Both the position numbers and the translations under genes were made by a program. The notes under the pieces are model-generated. The model was not told the DNA's origin and did not search any database. It worked only from the letters and a program-made list of their open reading frames with translations. Below are positions 8,810 to 17,834 of a DNA stretch of 64,000 nt, piece after piece. This DNA is from Glaciimonas sp. CA11.2 (GTDB taxonomy: Bacteria > Pseudomonadota > Gammaproteobacteria > Burkholderiales > Burkholderiaceae_D): NCBI RefSeq assembly GCF_034314045.1, contig NZ_JAVIWL010000001.1, positions 124,001 through 188,000 of the forward strand, in the 5' to 3' direction. Position 1 is the stretch's first letter; every line of letters begins with the position of its first letter.

Positions 8810-9745
8810 TTAGCCAACCTTTTTCTTGATGCTAGCAATTTGACCCGCAGAACTCGTCGACATCACACCGCTCAACAAGACCGAGTGCAGATCGGCGCTA
8901 AACGAACGAATCTCTTCCATCGCGCTTTTGTTACGACGTACCAACCAGTTGTAACCCAGCACAGCAGGAACGGCGACTGCCAAACCGATGGCGGTCATGA
9001 TCAGCGCTTCACCGACCGGTCCAGCAACTTTATCAATCGATGCCTGACCAGCGATACCGATGGCGGTCAACGCATGGTAAATCCCCCATACCGTACCAAA
9101 CAGACCAACGAACGGTGCTGTTGAACCAACTGTCGCCAGAAAAGCCAGACCATCTTGCAAACGGCTTTGCACCTTTTCGACTGAACGCTGGATCGACATT
9201 GTGATCCAGGTATTGAGATCAATTTGCTCTAGCAATGCACCATCGTGGTGTTCGGTCGAGGTACTGCCGGTCTGGGCAATAAAATGATAGGCGCTGGCTG
9301 GCTTGAGACCTGCAATCGCCACTTCGACGCTAGGTGCTTTCCAGAAATTGTTCTTCGCATCTTTAGCCTGACCCATCAATTTCACTTGCTCGATCAACTT
9401 GGTGATGATGATATACCAACTGCCCATCGACATCAGGACCAGAATAATCAGCGTACCGCGTGCCACAAAATCGCCGCCCTTCCATAAGGCATCAAGTCCG
9501 TATGGATTACTGACCGTTTCCGTCGTGGCCGGAAGCGGCGGTGGCATTGGGTTGGCGCTGATGCCCGATGCCGCTACCTCCGCGGTATTAGTAGTTACTG
9601 TGGAAGTGGAATCTGCTGCCGATGTAATGGCTGAAGTTCCAGCCGATGCCGATGTCTGCGCCACAGCCAGCGGAGCGGAGAGTGTCGCAGCAGTGATCAT
9701 GACAACGGCAACAAATGCGGATAGGCGATTACGAGGTGTAGACAT
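8810..9745 (-). CDS. exbB: ExbB/TolQ/MotA-family proton channel protein
   Basis: Inner-membrane proton-channel subunit that drives TonB together with ExbD. 311 residues, with a signal-peptide-like N-terminus (MSTPRNRLSAFVAVVMITAA ... PLAVAQ) and a ~60-residue Ser/Thr/Ala-rich linker, as in the longer periplasm-extended ExbB proteins. Membrane helices follow at GTLIILVLMSMGSWYIII, FLATVGSTAPFVGLFGTVWG and AVAVPAVLGYNWLVRRNK. The STAPFVGLFGTVWGI motif is the family hallmark. Located 68 bp downstream of tonB. Confidence 0.94.
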   Translation of the reverse strand: MSTPRNRLSAFVAVVMITAATLSAPLAVAQTSASAGTSAITSAADSTSTVTTNTAEVAASGISANPMPPPLPATTETVSNPYGLDALWKGGDFVARGTLIILVLMSMGSWYIIITKLIEQVKLMGQAKDAKNNFWKAPSVEVAIAGLKPASAYHFIAQTGSTSTEHHDGALLEQIDLNTWITMSIQRSVEKVQSRLQDGLAFLATVGSTAPFVGLFGTVWGIYHALTAIGIAGQASIDKVAGPVGEALIMTAIGLAVAVPAVLGYNWLVRRNKSAMEEIRSFSADLHSVLLSGVMSTSSAGQIASIKKKVG

Positions 9746-9813
9746 ACGAGTACTCCAAATTGTATAAATGAGATTGCTGAAAAGACGAACAAAGGTGTAC
9801 TACTTCAGACTGC

Positions 9814-10470
9814 TTATTCCAGCTTCCAGACATACTGCATTCTTGTCGTAGACGCGATTGCCTGTCCATCGGCCATCGCGGGGACAAAGTGACAAAGGCT
9901 CCACGCTTTCATGGTCGCCCGGTCCAGATCTCTGAAGCCGCTGCTTTTTTCTACTACAGCATCAAGAACATTGCCATCAGCACCGATAGACAGTTTGACG
10001 TTAACCACGCCCTCTTCTTCATTTTGCAATGACGCTCTTGGGTAAGCTGGTTTTTCGCAATTTCCCGCTACTTTTGCGCTGGTATGGGATGGCGTTGCAG
10101 GACCTGTCGCTGCGGCAGATGGTTGCGCGGTTGACGTCGGCAAGTCCGGCGTGGATGGTTTGACATTGGTGACCGCTGCAATCACGTTCACCTGTGGTTG
10201 GGGCTGCACTTTCACCTCAGGCGGCGGTACAAACGGTGGTGGTGGCGAGACTGTTTTTGGTGGTGGCGGTACTGGTTTAGCTGGTGGTGGCGGTGCTGGT
10301 GGCTTGATCTCTTCCACGATCTTGGTTTCGACCGGTTGTTGAATCACTTCAACAACCTTACGTGCAAGGCCCGTAAGAAGTGCATACACAAGGGCCACAT
10401 GCAAAATAACCACCACACTGATGCCGACTACATTCCTGGAAGGTTTTTTTCCATCCTGCGTGAAATCCAT
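9814..10470 (-). CDS. tonB: TonB energy transducer
   Basis: Spans the periplasm and transmits energy from ExbB/ExbD to outer-membrane receptors. The start at 10470 (MDFTQDGKKPSRNVVG) follows a very strong RBS GGAGGAAAGAGGT. One N-terminal membrane anchor (VVVILHVALVYALLTGL) with the conserved His, then a Pro-rich rod (PPAPPPPAKPVPPPPK and similar) at about 55-100, then a C-terminal TonB domain with YPRASLQNEEEGVVNVKLSI and the final MQYVWKLE. 218 residues. First gene of the operon and just downstream of the TonB-dependent receptor gene, 207 bp away. Confidence 0.94.
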   Translation of the reverse strand: MDFTQDGKKPSRNVVGISVVVILHVALVYALLTGLARKVVEVIQQPVETKIVEEIKPPAPPPPAKPVPPPPKTVSPPPPFVPPPEVKVQPQPQVNVIAAVTNVKPSTPDLPTSTAQPSAAATGPATPSHTSAKVAGNCEKPAYPRASLQNEEEGVVNVKLSIGADGNVLDAVVEKSSGFRDLDRATMKAWSLCHFVPAMADGQAIASTTRMQYVWKLE

Positions 10471-10676
10471 ACCTCTTTCCTCCGTTACATCGTTGTTCAA
10501 TTGCTGAAAAATTCTGCAACCAATTCTGCACATTAGTACGCCAGCAAGTAACCAATTGCCCGCTCCACAACGACAAGACCAAATGGGGTCATCTCGTTAT
10601 GGAACGGGCGCAAGCCAATCACTAATGACTCATTAAGAAATCCTCGAAAAAACGATTGAGGATTCCAAACAATCGG

Positions 10677-13412
10677 CTACTTAAATGCATAGTTCGCGCG
10701 CACAAAGAAAGCCCGACCGATTGCGTCGCCATAACGTGCGTCGTAACCGTACTGGAAGTTATCGGTCACGTTGGAGGCGGGTGGGTCGGTATTGAACAGA
10801 TTTTTGATACCGGCAGTCAATGTCAGGTTTTTAAACCCGGCGTAGGTTCCAGACAGGTTGTAGCGGGTGTACGAACCAACGTGATGATTGAAACCTTCCG
10901 CGACGGAGCTGCCGTTTTGATCCCGATAGCCAGTCGCAAAAGATTGCTGCACCACTGCGCCCCAAGGACCTTTGCTCCAGGTGAGTGTCGCAGTATGGCG
11001 CCAGCGGAATATCACGCCACCGGCCGTACCAACACCGCCGCCATAGACGCCCAGATTGCTTTTATACGCGCCACCTTTTTCGGACTGATAGTCGTATTGG
11101 TTGACGTAAGTACCGTCCAGCGCCATTCCAAAATTGCCCCAATCAGATTTCGGCAGACGCCATGAAAGACCCAGATCAATACCTTGCGTTTTGACGTTGC
11201 CAAGATTGACGTTGGTATCGATGATGTAATTGAGTGAACCATCAGGATTACGCACATAATCTGCGGCATATTTGACTGGATCGCCAAAAATATCACCCTC
11301 TGGCACTACCGATATCTGGTTCTTGATTTTGATATTCCAATAATCAATCGAGAGCGTCACATCTTTCAACGGTTCCATCACAGTACCCAACGTAAATGAG
11401 TTGGATTTTTCTGGTTGCAATTGTTTGTTACCGCCACCTTGTCTGAAGAACTGCTGACCGCAATCACGCGCGCTGATACCGCCCGACACTGCTGTTCCGT
11501 TAGGGCATAACGACGGATCATCATAGACGCTGCTGGTATAAGTTTTGGAGTTTGGATCATTCAGTTCATACAGACTAGGCGCACGAAAACCTGTGCTATA
11601 CGAAGTACGGAACATCAAGCGCTTAGCCGGTTGCCAGCGTAGCGCTACCTTAGGATTCAACGTATTGCCGACGTCGCTGTATTTGTCGTAACGCAAGGCC
11701 AGCTGTGCTTCCAGCGACTTTACGATAGGGACATTGAATTCGGTAAACACCGCGCTGACATTACGACTACCTGAAGAAGACTGGGCATCTTGCGAACCAG
11801 TGCTTTCGGATAAATCTGCTAGCGCATGATTTACGTTGAACTGTGCGCTTTCATGGCGGAACTCACCACCAATCGCAAAACCTAACGGTCCTGCAGGCAA
11901 CTGGAACAGTTCACGGCTGGCCGTAAAGTCGATCGACGCAGTTTGCGTTTTCGCACTTTCATAAGCGCCGAGCACTTGCGCGCTGTTCAGATAAGCGGTT
12001 CCCGCTGCACTTTGCGCGCCAAACGGATTGATAATTCCGCTTAACAGTCCGGACTTCACCAAATCATTGTTTAAATAACCGCCGTTCAGCTCGTCGCGTG
12101 CTTTACTCATCGAATAAGACAAACCGGTCTTGTAATCCCATCCAAATTTTGTGCCTTCCATACTCAACAACAAACGGTCAGTGCTGTTAATGGAATCATT
12201 GATACGCTGTCCAGCATCTGCAGAACGCCAATTGAGCGAGAGCGGACCGCCGCTTAAGCCTGCGACTCCGGGAGTTACGCCGTTCCCAGGGTAATACGGG
12301 CTGGAGCTTGGAATCAGATAGTCGCTGCTGGTACCGCTACCGTCACCGGCAAAAACATCACCTGCGACGCGTGTTCTTACCTTGCTTTCGGCATGCAGGT
12401 ATTCAATCGAAGCGGTATTATCTGCATCGAGCTTGAAGGTGCCTTTACCAAGGAAAGAGACCTCTTCTGTTTGCGGAATAATACCGATATTGGCTTGACT
12501 GTTATAGCGACAAGTACCGGCGGCGGAAGGATTGGCGAAAGGTGGACGGCAACCAGAACCGTAATACGGATTGCCACTCAAACCAGAAGGTTTGCCCGAG
12601 GTTGGATCAATCGGACCGGCACCGGGGTCGTAAAAGTTGGCTGGACTGGAATTACCACTGCTGGCATTCAATCCAATACCAGGATTGCGACCACCCAATT
12701 GTGAAAAACTGCGGTCGCTTGCTTTGACGCCGTTCTGCGAGTGATAGTCAATGACGCCAAAGAAATTGAAGCCATCCTTATCCAGATCGCCCATACCACC
12801 GGACAAATTGAAACGTTTTTCGGCGCCGCCAGCCTGCTCGGGCACGATGCCTTCGACACTCAGATTAACGCCGGTGTAAGAGCGCTTGGTAATGAAGTTA
12901 ATCACACCGCCAATGGCGTCTGTACCATAAATGGCTGAAGCGCCATCCCGCAGAATTTCTACGCGATCAAGTGCTGCAAGTGGAATCACATTCAAATCGA
13001 CTGCCGCGCCGTCAAATGCGCTGTTGGCCAAACGACGACCATTGAGCAATACCAGCGTTTTGTTTGAGCCAAGACCGCGTAAATCTGCGGCTGCGCCAAC
13101 TGTTTTGCTAGTGCCGACATTCGACGATGAATTAAATTGTGTTTGATTGCCGGAGACGGTTGCCAATACTTCGGCAGCGGTGGTTGCACCCACTTTGGTA
13201 AAATCATCCGCCTTGATAATTGTGATCGGCGATGCACCTTGCGCCGCCACGCGCTTAATGGATGAACCTGTAATTTCGACCCGTTGCAATTGCGGTTCAC
13301 TAGAAGGATCCTCCTGCGCAAACGCAGAATGTGCTATCAGGCCGAAGCCGACAGCCATGCCCCCCGAAAAGACCCTACGTAGTGATCTCGACAAACCCTT
13401 TTCCGTCATCAT
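10677..13412 (-). CDS. TonB-dependent outer-membrane receptor
   Basis: Outer-membrane active transporter. The start at 13412 (MMTEKGLSRS) is chosen because a GGGGAG RBS lies 8 bases upstream; a TTG two codons earlier also opens the frame. Signal peptide ends near AHSAFAQ. The plug domain begins with QRVEITGSSIKRVAAQGASP and includes LLNGRRLAN and RVEILRDGASAIYGTDAIGGVINFITK. The last 600 residues form the beta-barrel and end in FVRANYAFK with the terminal aromatic. About 911 residues. The ITGSSIKR plug type is common among receptors of unknown or peptide-like substrates rather than classical siderophore receptors. It is divergent from a peptide ABC-transport operon, suggesting a peptide-type ligand (inference). 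Confidence 0.93.
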   Translation of the reverse strand: MMTEKGLSRSLRRVFSGGMAVGFGLIAHSAFAQEDPSSEPQLQRVEITGSSIKRVAAQGASPITIIKADDFTKVGATTAAEVLATVSGNQTQFNSSSNVGTSKTVGAAADLRGLGSNKTLVLLNGRRLANSAFDGAAVDLNVIPLAALDRVEILRDGASAIYGTDAIGGVINFITKRSYTGVNLSVEGIVPEQAGGAEKRFNLSGGMGDLDKDGFNFFGVIDYHSQNGVKASDRSFSQLGGRNPGIGLNASSGNSSPANFYDPGAGPIDPTSGKPSGLSGNPYYGSGCRPPFANPSAAGTCRYNSQANIGIIPQTEEVSFLGKGTFKLDADNTASIEYLHAESKVRTRVAGDVFAGDGSGTSSDYLIPSSSPYYPGNGVTPGVAGLSGGPLSLNWRSADAGQRINDSINSTDRLLLSMEGTKFGWDYKTGLSYSMSKARDELNGGYLNNDLVKSGLLSGIINPFGAQSAAGTAYLNSAQVLGAYESAKTQTASIDFTASRELFQLPAGPLGFAIGGEFRHESAQFNVNHALADLSESTGSQDAQSSSGSRNVSAVFTEFNVPIVKSLEAQLALRYDKYSDVGNTLNPKVALRWQPAKRLMFRTSYSTGFRAPSLYELNDPNSKTYTSSVYDDPSLCPNGTAVSGGISARDCGQQFFRQGGGNKQLQPEKSNSFTLGTVMEPLKDVTLSIDYWNIKIKNQISVVPEGDIFGDPVKYAADYVRNPDGSLNYIIDTNVNLGNVKTQGIDLGLSWRLPKSDWGNFGMALDGTYVNQYDYQSEKGGAYKSNLGVYGGGVGTAGGVIFRWRHTATLTWSKGPWGAVVQQSFATGYRDQNGSSVAEGFNHHVGSYTRYNLSGTYAGFKNLTLTAGIKNLFNTDPPASNVTDNFQYGYDARYGDAIGRAFFVRANYAFK

Positions 13413-13855
13413 AAACAAACTCCCCAGGGGATAATAGTTAGAGTTGAAATTAAATCTTTGTAAATTTCGATATATTTATTAATCGCCTTGTGAGCGATTT
13501 GAAGAAAAATTATTCTCTTTTATAGAATAAATAAAAATAATTTCCGCAATATTCAGAATTACCAAAAAATAACAAAACACGACAAAAAACAAAATACACG
13601 ACGATTTATTGGAAAATGGCATTAATTTAAACGATCAATAACATTCCACAATGCAACATTAAGCAAATTTTGTGCCATGCAAAATTACCCCACAAATCTG
13701 GTGTATGCTTTCACAATGGCAACAATACAAATGTGCTTTTGAGTGCGTTTTTAAGCACCTTACAAACGCTCTTTAAGATATTGTTTACATAGCGTTTTTT
13801 AACGCCACGGCACCATAAAACAAGCTTTATAAAAGGCCCAAAAAGGGAAATAAAG
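13413..13855. other. AT-rich divergent regulatory region
   Basis: About 440 bp between the receptor gene (minus) and the first binding-protein gene (plus). It is strongly AT-rich with many A- and T-tracts. It must hold both promoters and probably a long leader for one of the genes, but I cannot pick a confident -35/-10 pair, Fur box or riboswitch. Confidence 0.5.
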
Positions 13856-15646
13856 ATGCGGATTTCTAAACGACTAGGCCATTTACTGCTCGCACCTGTT
13901 TGCATGTTGATAGTTGCAAATGCAGCAGGTACTGCATCAAATCCAGCAGACCTGTCTAAAGTCGTACATGTTGCGTTTGAAGCAGCCGACGATGGATTCG
14001 ATATGGTCCGCACAAACAACAGTCTTTATTCAACATGGGTTGGTGAAGCGATCTATGAGAGTTTGCTGACCTACGACTATTTGGCGAGACCGGCTAAATT
14101 AATTCCAAAGACGGTTGAGGCCATGCCGGAAATCAGCAAGGATGGGCGAACTTATGTCTTCCATATAAAGAAGGGCATATTTTTCACCCCGGACCCAGCT
14201 TTTAACGGGGCACGACGAGAATTGACGGCACAAGATTATGCGTACTCCATCAAGCGCGTCCTTGATCCAAAAAATCGCTCGCCGCAGGCTAGTTCATTTG
14301 AAGGAAAAATTGTCGGCCTCGATGCAATCGTCGAGGAAGCAAAAAAATTAGGACAGTTCAATTACGATGCGCCGGTTGCGGGGCTTGAAACACTGGATCG
14401 TTATACGTTGCGGATCCAGCTCAATGCGCTCGATCAGACATTCCTCTATCTGTTGGCACACTCGACAACGGGTGCGGTAGCACGTGAAGTGATTGAAAAA
14501 TATGGTGCGGACTCGGGCCGGCATCCGGTCGGGACCGGAGCCTATTTTCTAAAAGAATACGTCCCGCGTAGCAAGATTGTGCTGGAAGCAAACCCTGACT
14601 ATCGGGGTTATATCTGGAATTTCAAATCTTCCGGGGATGCGTGGGATAAACAAGTCATCAAGGATATGCAGGGCAAACATATGCCACAAGTCGGCAGAGT
14701 TGAAATCAGCATCATTGAAGAAGAACAGCCACGCTGGCTGGCCTTTGATAGCGGGCAACTGGATATCGGTGAACTAGCCGGTAGCTCAGTTGAAAAAGCA
14801 TTAAATAAAGACGTGCTTAAACCGCAGTACACATCCCAAGGCGTCTCTCTATATCGCTTTGTCGGGGCAGAAATTACGCATACTATCTTCAACTTTAAAG
14901 ACCCTATCGTTGGCGGTTATACAAAAGAGAAAATCGCACTGCGTCGCGCCATTGCCATGGCCTATAACCTTGATGATGAAATTAGACTGGTGCGATTTGG
15001 TCAGGCCACCAAAGCGCAATCGGAAGTGCCGCCCGGTGTCGCTGGCTATGATCCGAAATATCGTAGCAGTATTGCTTACGATCCTAATCTGGCAAATAAG
15101 CTGCTGGACTATTTCAAGTACGGCAAAGGTTCGGATGGCTATCGCAATATGCCGGATGGCAAACCCTTCACAATCAAAATTTTTTCGACCGCCTCATCCG
15201 CAGATCAAGCTCGGATGGAAATTTGGAAACGCTCTCTGGATGAAATCGGCCTACGCACTGATTTTCCAGTCAGTAATTTCGCCGACAATCTCAAAGCCGC
15301 ATCTGAATGCAAGTTGATGATGTGGGGTCTCGGTGGAACCGCCAGCATCCCGGATGGCTCCGATTTTCTAGAAAGTTTTTATGGGCCGAATGCTGGGCAA
15401 GGCAATCTCGGCTGCTATGCGTCCCCCGCATTTGACGATGCTTATCGTAAAGCGAGGGTATTACCCGATGGCCCCGAGCGGCAAGTATTTTACAATTTGA
15501 TGGAGCGCCAAATCGAAGCGGATACCGCACAAGTATTGCATCTCTCACGCTTTCGCAACTGGGTAATCCGTCCATGGGTGAAGGGCTTTAAAAAGCATCC
15601 TATTTTGCATGCGGACTGGGAATATCTAGACATCCAAAAACACTAA
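13856..15646 (+). CDS. Peptide ABC transporter substrate-binding protein (family 5), first copy
   Basis: Periplasmic binding protein delivering oligopeptides to the Dpp-type permease encoded downstream. RBS AGGGAAATAAAG before the ATG. Signal peptide in the first ~25 residues (RLGHLLLAPVCMLIVANAAG), then the SBP_bac_5 pattern: ESLLTYDYLARPAKLIPKTV, DGRTYVFHIKKGIFF, LTAQDYAYSIKRVLDP, RHPVGTGAYFLKEYVP and LRRAIAMAYNLDDEI. 596 residues, slightly longer than the usual 530-560. It is clearly paralogous to the next gene, from which it is separated by a large repeat. Confidence 0.92.
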   Translation: MRISKRLGHLLLAPVCMLIVANAAGTASNPADLSKVVHVAFEAADDGFDMVRTNNSLYSTWVGEAIYESLLTYDYLARPAKLIPKTVEAMPEISKDGRTYVFHIKKGIFFTPDPAFNGARRELTAQDYAYSIKRVLDPKNRSPQASSFEGKIVGLDAIVEEAKKLGQFNYDAPVAGLETLDRYTLRIQLNALDQTFLYLLAHSTTGAVAREVIEKYGADSGRHPVGTGAYFLKEYVPRSKIVLEANPDYRGYIWNFKSSGDAWDKQVIKDMQGKHMPQVGRVEISIIEEEQPRWLAFDSGQLDIGELAGSSVEKALNKDVLKPQYTSQGVSLYRFVGAEITHTIFNFKDPIVGGYTKEKIALRRAIAMAYNLDDEIRLVRFGQATKAQSEVPPGVAGYDPKYRSSIAYDPNLANKLLDYFKYGKGSDGYRNMPDGKPFTIKIFSTASSADQARMEIWKRSLDEIGLRTDFPVSNFADNLKAASECKLMMWGLGGTASIPDGSDFLESFYGPNAGQGNLGCYASPAFDDAYRKARVLPDGPERQVFYNLMERQIEADTAQVLHLSRFRNWVIRPWVKGFKKHPILHADWEYLDIQKH

Positions 15647-15655
15647 CTTTGAGGG

Positions 15656-15808
15656 CTTACCCCAAATCGCCCCAGCGGCGTTGTGCTTTCCTCGCCGCAC
15701 TATTGGGACTTACGGAAAATCGCCCCAGCGGCGTTGTGCTTTCCTTGCCGCACTCTCGTGCTGTCTTCGTCGGCACGCCTTGCTGGGACGGTTTTCCGTA
15801 AGTCCCAA
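15656..15808. repeat. Compound direct and inverted repeat (MITE- or REP-like unit)
   Basis: A 46-bp unit at 15656-15701 is repeated nearly exactly at 15709-15754. The second copy is also the left arm of a long hairpin: 15703-15729 pairs with 15782-15808 at 25 of 27 positions, and the stem continues inward with GGCGT/ACGCC. The element begins about 10 bp after the stop of the first binding-protein gene. It has no open frame. The shape suggests a dispersed palindromic element partly duplicated in tandem; it could also attenuate read-through between the two genes. Confidence 0.75.
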
Positions 15809-15902
15809 AGGTAGGTTGCCCGAAAAAGTCGCGTACTTAAATGGCCGATACAGTTTTATTAGCAAAAGACAACATCGTTGCAATATGGAGATTTTAAAAA
15901 TA

Positions 15903-17786
15903 ATGCATTCATCATCGTACCGTAGACCGCTTTCACTTCACCGATCTGCCGAATCAGGTGGTCGCTTTGGTCGCCTTTGCGCCAATCTGGGCGGTGGCTT
16001 GAGCGTCGTCAGCTTGTGTATCGCGGTGATCTTCGCCTTACCGCTGCACACGGCTAGTGCGGCACCTACGTCACCAGCCGATCCGGGCAAGGTGTTGCGC
16101 TATGTCATTCCAGCGGCGGAAACCGGTTTTGATCCGGCGATGACGCGTGATCTGTATTCGCAGGTGGTGAATCAATCGGTATTCGAACCGCTCTTTACTT
16201 ACGATTATCTGGCAAGGCCTGCCAAGCTGGTGCCACTCACAGCGGAGGCGCTGCCCGAGGTATCCGCGGATGGTAAGACTTATACCATTCGCTTAAAAAA
16301 GGGGATCTATTTTTCTGCCGATCCCGCCTTCAACGGCAAGAGGCGCGAGCTGACGATGGCTGACTATGTGTATTCCTACAAGCGTCTGCTTGATCCCATA
16401 CTCAGCTCTCCGCAAGCCTGGCTGCTTGAAGGAAAAGTCATCGGACTGGATGAACTGGCGACCGATGCCAGAAAAACCAATCGCTTCAATTATGACTCCA
16501 ACATTCACGGTCTTGAATTGCTTGATCGTTACACCCTGCGCATCAATCTGAAACAGCCTGATTTTAACCTCGGCATGATACTAGCTCACCAACCGACCGG
16601 TGCTATGGCACGCGAAGTGGTGGAGAAATATCGTGACGCGCAAGGTCAGGTGATGGCAAATCCGGTAGGAACCGGGGCTTATTTGTTGACGCAATGGGTG
16701 CGTGGATCACGTATCTTGCTGTCGGCCAATCCTGACTATCGCGGTTATATCTGGGATTTCAAGGCAGGTAGTGATCCCGACGATCAACGTATCGTCGCGC
16801 AAATGCAAGGCAAGCACATGCCGCAAATCGGTCGGATCGAAATCAGCGTGATGGTAGAAGACCAATCGCGTTGGCTGGCTTTTCAGAAAGATGAAATTGA
16901 CCTCTTTCAGCTAGAGGGACCGCTCGCCCCACAAGCGCTATTGGATGGCAAGCTGAAACCGGAGTTGATCAAAAAAGGTATCCAGCTATCGCGCATCGTC
17001 GATCCAGAGATCAGCTATACCTATTGGAATATGCGTGATCCTGTTTTGGGTGGAATGAGCAAAGAGAAAATCGCTCTGCGCCGTGCGATTGCGATGGCCC
17101 ACAATGTCCGTGAAGAAATCAAGATCGTCTGGAATGACGAAGCAATTCCACTCGAATACCCGATCCCGCCCGGTGTCATTGGCTACGACCCGAACTACAA
17201 AAGCAGCATCCAATTCGAACCCGATGCGGCTAACGCCCTACTCGATAAGTTCGGCTACAAAGTTGGTAAAGATGGCTGGCGCACTCTGCCAGATGGCAAG
17301 CCCTTACAGATACGCTACACCGCCCGCGCCGACTCGCTGGGACAACAACAGTCCGAGATGTGGAAGAAGACCTACGATCTGATTCATATTCATATGCTTG
17401 GCGATTTGAAGCCGTTTCCGGATATTTTGAAGGCGGAAAAACAATGTCAGTTGCAAACTCGTACCGCACCATGGATAGCTGACTATCCGGATGGCGACAA
17501 CTTCATGCAATTGTTCTATGGCCCGAATATCTATCAGAACAATAACGGCTGCTCGAAGATTCCTGAGTACGACACGTTATATGCCGAATCGCAAAAAATG
17601 CCAGCCAGTCCTGAGCGTGACGTGCTGTATCACAAAATGGCGCGCATTTTAGAGGTCTATGCACCGATTCGTCCTGGCTATGCCCGCTATCGCAACATGC
17701 TGGCGCAACCACGCGTTATCGGCTTTAAAAAGCATCCGATATTGCCGATCGAGTGGATGTATTTTGATATTGAAAAGCGCAAATAG
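15903..17786 (+). CDS. Peptide ABC transporter substrate-binding protein (family 5), second copy
   Basis: Periplasmic oligopeptide-binding protein, paralogue of the preceding one. The open frame extends upstream into the repeat element. The plausible start is the ATG at 15903 (MHSSSYRRPL) with GGAG 12 bases upstream; an ATG at 15885 is possible. A long signal peptide follows (VVSLCIAVIFALPLHTASAA). Family features: FEPLFTYDYLARPAKLVPLT, DGKTYTIRLKKGIYF, LTMADYVYSYKRLLDP, NPVGTGAYLLTQWVRG, LRRAIAMAHNVREEIKIV. About 627 residues. Two related binding proteins for one permease suggest a widened ligand range. Confidence 0.92.
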   Translation: MHSSSYRRPLSLHRSAESGGRFGRLCANLGGGLSVVSLCIAVIFALPLHTASAAPTSPADPGKVLRYVIPAAETGFDPAMTRDLYSQVVNQSVFEPLFTYDYLARPAKLVPLTAEALPEVSADGKTYTIRLKKGIYFSADPAFNGKRRELTMADYVYSYKRLLDPILSSPQAWLLEGKVIGLDELATDARKTNRFNYDSNIHGLELLDRYTLRINLKQPDFNLGMILAHQPTGAMAREVVEKYRDAQGQVMANPVGTGAYLLTQWVRGSRILLSANPDYRGYIWDFKAGSDPDDQRIVAQMQGKHMPQIGRIEISVMVEDQSRWLAFQKDEIDLFQLEGPLAPQALLDGKLKPELIKKGIQLSRIVDPEISYTYWNMRDPVLGGMSKEKIALRRAIAMAHNVREEIKIVWNDEAIPLEYPIPPGVIGYDPNYKSSIQFEPDAANALLDKFGYKVGKDGWRTLPDGKPLQIRYTARADSLGQQQSEMWKKTYDLIHIHMLGDLKPFPDILKAEKQCQLQTRTAPWIADYPDGDNFMQLFYGPNIYQNNNGCSKIPEYDTLYAESQKMPASPERDVLYHKMARILEVYAPIRPGYARYRNMLAQPRVIGFKKHPILPIEWMYFDIEKRK

Positions 17787-17834
17787 TGTGCTTTAGTTTT
17801 GCTGAAGTTCTCTCAAATTTTTTGAAAGAAATGC

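Noticed and set aside
10198..10536. Plus-strand frame rich in Trp and Gly opposite tonB
   Set aside because: It is the mirror of the Pro-rich TonB linker codons, a known source of false frames.
10627..10676. Weak hairpin (AATCCTC/GAGGATT) after the TonB-dependent receptor gene
   Set aside because: The T-run is in the loop rather than after the stem, so it does not fit an intrinsic terminator.
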